A stretch of 8,127 nucleotides of DNA from Candidatus Latescibacterota bacterium (lineage in GTDB: Bacteria; Latescibacterota; 4484-107). Shown here piece after piece: positions 5,935 through 8,127 of this stretch. How positions within the stretch are numbered: the stretch's first letter is position 1; every line of letters starts with the position of its first letter. Location: NCBI GenBank assembly GCA_030613045.1, contig JAUWMS010000088.1, positions 1-8,127 of the forward strand. Direction: 5' to 3'. Under the pieces are notes generated by a model, which worked only from the letters and a program-made list of their open reading frames with translations, was not told the origin of the DNA and searched no databases. Made by a program: the position numbers and the translations under genes.

Positions 5935-7950
5935 TTGGCTGAAGAATCCTTAACGTCGGAGAAAACACAAAGCGAGGTGGATGCCCGAAAGTATGAAATT
6001 ATGCCGGAGGACGCTCCGTACGAGGACGGGTTTAATCTCAGGACGGTCATCGCGGCGTTGTTCGTAGGGTTTATTATGCTGCCCGGGGCGATCTATCTCG
6101 GGCTGGTGACCGGGCAGACGATGGCCGGCGCCGCGCAGTGGGTGACGCTCATCCTGTTTATTGAGATCTCAAAACGGTCGTTTATAAAGCTGAAGACCCA
6201 GGAAATTATTTTAATCTACTGGGTGGCCGGGGGTCTGGTGATGAGGGGCGGAAAGTTGGGGACGGGTGCGAACCTGTTCGGAGGTCCGTTCGGCGGGAAA
6301 ATATGGGATCAGTATCTGATCCAATCTCCGCAGGCGGATGGATTGGCGCAGTATGTCCCTTCTTGGTTGACGCCCCCCCGTGGATCGGAGGCCCTGTTAA
6401 ACCGAAGCTTCTTTCATCGGGCCTGGTTGGTGCCGATTGCGGTGCTGGTGGGCTATATCGGGTTGTTTCAGATCAACCGCCTTTCGCTCGGATACGTGCT
6501 GTTTCGGGTGACGAGCGACATAGAGCGGCTTCAGTTCCCGATGGCTCCGGTGCAGGCCGGAGGGGCGACCGCGCTGGCCGAGACCTCGGGGAAAAAAGAG
6601 GGATGGCGCTGGCGGATGTTCAGTATCGGGAGCTTTATCGGGATTATCTGGGGATTGTTGTACGTGGTGGTGCCCACCCTGTCCGAGGTCTTTTTGACGG
6701 ACACGGTGCAGATTCTTCCGATTCCCTTTATTGATTTCACGAACAGTATTAAGGCCGTGGTGCCTGCGGCGATCTTTGGCGTGGGCACGGATTTGCTCCA
6801 TATTTTCTGGGGATTTGTGCTGCCGTTCTGGGTGGTCGTAGGCACGTTCATGGGAAGTATGACGGTCAATTTCATCGCCAACCCGATCCTGTATAGCAAG
6901 GGCATCCTGCATACCTGGTCCCCGGGCATGACGGCCATTCCGACCCAGCTTTCCAATCAGCTCGATTTCTGGATCAGTTTCTCCATCGGAACGGCTGTGC
7001 TGGTGATGTTGATCGGATTCTGGATGATCGGTAAAACCTTCCGAAATATGAAGAAAAAGGCCAAGGAGACAGCCATCAGTCACTCCCTTCCGGAGGGACG
7101 TGGTGATATCGCAATATGGAAGGCGCTGAGTATCTGGGCTTTGAGTACCGTGGGGTTTGTCCTGTTGGTGTATATTCTGGTTCCGGACTTCCCGTGGTGG
7201 ATTACGGCTCTGTTCGGATTTATCTATACCCCCTTGAGTTCGTACATCGCCGCGCGTATGATCGGGATCGCAGGACAGCCGTACGGATCGGCCATTCCCT
7301 ATTTGAGGGAGTCCGTGTTTATTCTTTCCGGCTACAAGGGCGCGGCATTGTGGTTCGCGCCGGTGCCGATGTTCGATCACAGCTATCAGGTGAATACGTT
7401 TAAGCAATTGGAATTGACCAAGACGAAATTCGGCGGCATTGTGAAGGTAACGATCCTTACGTTTGTGGTCATGATGATCTGTAGTCTCCTCTTCTGGTCG
7501 CTGATCTGGAAATTGGGTCCCATTCCTTCGTCGTCCTATCCATTCGTACAGAAGATGTGGCCCTTCTTCTCCACGATGCAGGCGATGTGGGCAAAATCCA
7601 CGCTTCCGGGCGGCCGAAGTATGATTTTAGAGGTGATTCAGGCGAAGTATATCTTCACGGGACTGGGGACCGGGGCATTATTGTACGGGCTTCTGTCCCT
7701 CACGGGAGCGCCGGTACTGATTTTCTACGGGATGATCGGCGGGATCACGCAATGGCCGCATTTCATCCTCCTGCAGTTTATCGGAGCGATGTTCGGCCGG
7801 TACTATTTTCGGAAGCGCTTCGGAAAGGCGCAATGGGGAGCTTACGCGCCGATCCTGCTGGCGGGCTATTCCTGTGGCATAGGATTGATCAGCATGGTCT
7901 CCATCGCTGTCGCACTGATCGCGAAGGCGGTGTCGCACGTGGTCTTCTGA
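5935..7950 (+). CDS. OPT-superfamily-like multipass transporter (DUF6785/DUF6784 type)
   Basis: A 671-residue inner-membrane protein, TTG start with SD at 5924-5930 and TGA stop. A polar N-tail (1-35) precedes many hydrophobic segments, for example near 36-58, 65-80, 88-104, 163-180, 228-248, 270-302, 344-366, 396-416, 420-441, 502-526, 571-606 and 640-665. OPT-like features are the motif LQFPMAPVQAGGATALAE (about 199-216, resembling the 'FP/YP-x-A' segment after an early helix), Gly-rich loops (105-121: GGKLGTGANLFGGPFGG) and RMIGIAGQPYG (441-451). The C-terminus GYSCGIGLISM (644-654) is like that of a group of bacterial OPT-like proteins named DUF6785/DUF6784. OPT proteins move oligopeptides or metal-chelate complexes with protons; substrate here is unknown. 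Length fits the family. It follows the permease gene on the same strand after 691 bp, so it may be transcribed separately. OPT-like is inferred from motif memory; membrane protein status is certain. Confidence 0.85.
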   Translation: MAEESLTSEKTQSEVDARKYEIMPEDAPYEDGFNLRTVIAALFVGFIMLPGAIYLGLVTGQTMAGAAQWVTLILFIEISKRSFIKLKTQEIILIYWVAGGLVMRGGKLGTGANLFGGPFGGKIWDQYLIQSPQADGLAQYVPSWLTPPRGSEALLNRSFFHRAWLVPIAVLVGYIGLFQINRLSLGYVLFRVTSDIERLQFPMAPVQAGGATALAETSGKKEGWRWRMFSIGSFIGIIWGLLYVVVPTLSEVFLTDTVQILPIPFIDFTNSIKAVVPAAIFGVGTDLLHIFWGFVLPFWVVVGTFMGSMTVNFIANPILYSKGILHTWSPGMTAIPTQLSNQLDFWISFSIGTAVLVMLIGFWMIGKTFRNMKKKAKETAISHSLPEGRGDIAIWKALSIWALSTVGFVLLVYILVPDFPWWITALFGFIYTPLSSYIAARMIGIAGQPYGSAIPYLRESVFILSGYKGAALWFAPVPMFDHSYQVNTFKQLELTKTKFGGIVKVTILTFVVMMICSLLFWSLIWKLGPIPSSSYPFVQKMWPFFSTMQAMWAKSTLPGGRSMILEVIQAKYIFTGLGTGALLYGLLSLTGAPVLIFYGMIGGITQWPHFILLQFIGAMFGRYYFRKRFGKAQWGAYAPILLAGYSCGIGLISMVSIAVALIAKAVSHVVF

Positions 7951-7953
7951 TTG

Positions 7954-8127
7954 CGGATTACAGGCTATGCAGCCACTAAGAGCACGAAGAACCACGAAGA
8001 ACCCCTTGAGAAGTTCTCTGCGGAGCTTAGCGTTCTTCGCGGCTAAATCCGAAATCCAAAAACGGATTACAGGCTATGTAGCCACGAAAAGCACGAAGTT
8101 CCGCTAAGAACCCCTTGAGAAGTTCTC
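7954..8127. repeat. Direct repeat with 109-bp period (second copy cut by window end)
   Basis: Bases 7954-8018 recur at 8063-8127 in strict 109-bp register, 58 of 65 identical. Shared blocks are CGGATTACAGGCTATG, AGCACGAAG and AGAACCCCTTGAGAAGTTCTC with its GAGAA/TTCTC dyad. The differences cluster at 7977-7997 against 8086-8106. Each copy has a small dyad, GGCT-N4-AGCC, and copy 1 holds CACGAAG twice (7983 and 7993). It begins 4 bases after the transporter stop codon. No gene is seen here; 7951-8127 is repeat throughout, and no T-tract marks a terminator. Confidence 0.85.

Noticed and set aside
6397..7407. 336-residue open frame on the minus strand
   Set aside because: Antisense to the transporter gene, His/Arg-rich, no recognisable domain and no convincing start site.
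7954..8127. CRISPR array
   Set aside because: The repeated blocks are 109 bp apart with similar sequence in between, not short identical repeats with unique equal-length spacers, and no cas gene is present.

Overview
The window reads as bacterial chromosome from an uncultured lineage. There is one dominant coding strand (+), Shine-Dalgarno sites precede every real gene, starts are ATG and TTG, and stops are TAA and TGA. Coding GC looks moderately high, with more AT-rich, repeat-laden spacers. Giant FtsX-type fusion permeases, OPT-like transporters, DUF5678-like small proteins and heptad/palindrome/'CACGAAG' spacer repeats remind me of candidate phyla such as Poribacteria, Omnitrophota or Hydrogenedentota. 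That placement is an impression from memory, not a demonstrated assignment.

Layout. Positions 1-380 hold what looks like the decayed 3' end of a TPR-repeat gene: TPR-like peptide is readable only by switching between two frames. An intrinsic terminator closes it at 386-415. A possible weak promoter (462-490) and a strong SD then lead into a 1553-residue membrane protein (582-5243). Its order is an N-terminal anchor, a large extracytoplasmic part (M28-peptidase-like fold with PA insert, then a carboxypeptidase-regulatory-like beta domain), three TM helices, a MacB/FtsX-type permease module, and an unusual cytoplasmic C-terminal domain of about 150 residues. The M28 metal site is almost entirely replaced, so the peptidase part is probably a non-catalytic binding module.

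The 691-base gap to the next large gene is not empty. It holds a small DUF5678-like gene (5348-5590), a possible overlapping short ORF (5580-5759) that runs into a 22-bp-arm palindromic repeat (5724-5780), and several 7-bp-period repeat tracts. The longest tract (5861-5923) ends exactly at the SD of the next gene. That gene (5935-7950, TTG start) encodes a 671-residue multipass protein resembling OPT-superfamily oligopeptide transporters. The window ends in a 109-bp-period direct repeat (7954-8127).

How the parts might work together is inference only. A permease carrying a dead aminopeptidase-like receptor next to an OPT-like transporter suggests binding and movement of peptides or peptide-like ligands, but no ATPase partner lies in the window. 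The most striking non-genic pattern is the family of heptad repeats, which occurs both in spacers and in frame inside the permease gene, where copy-number change would shift the frame unless it came in multiples of three.
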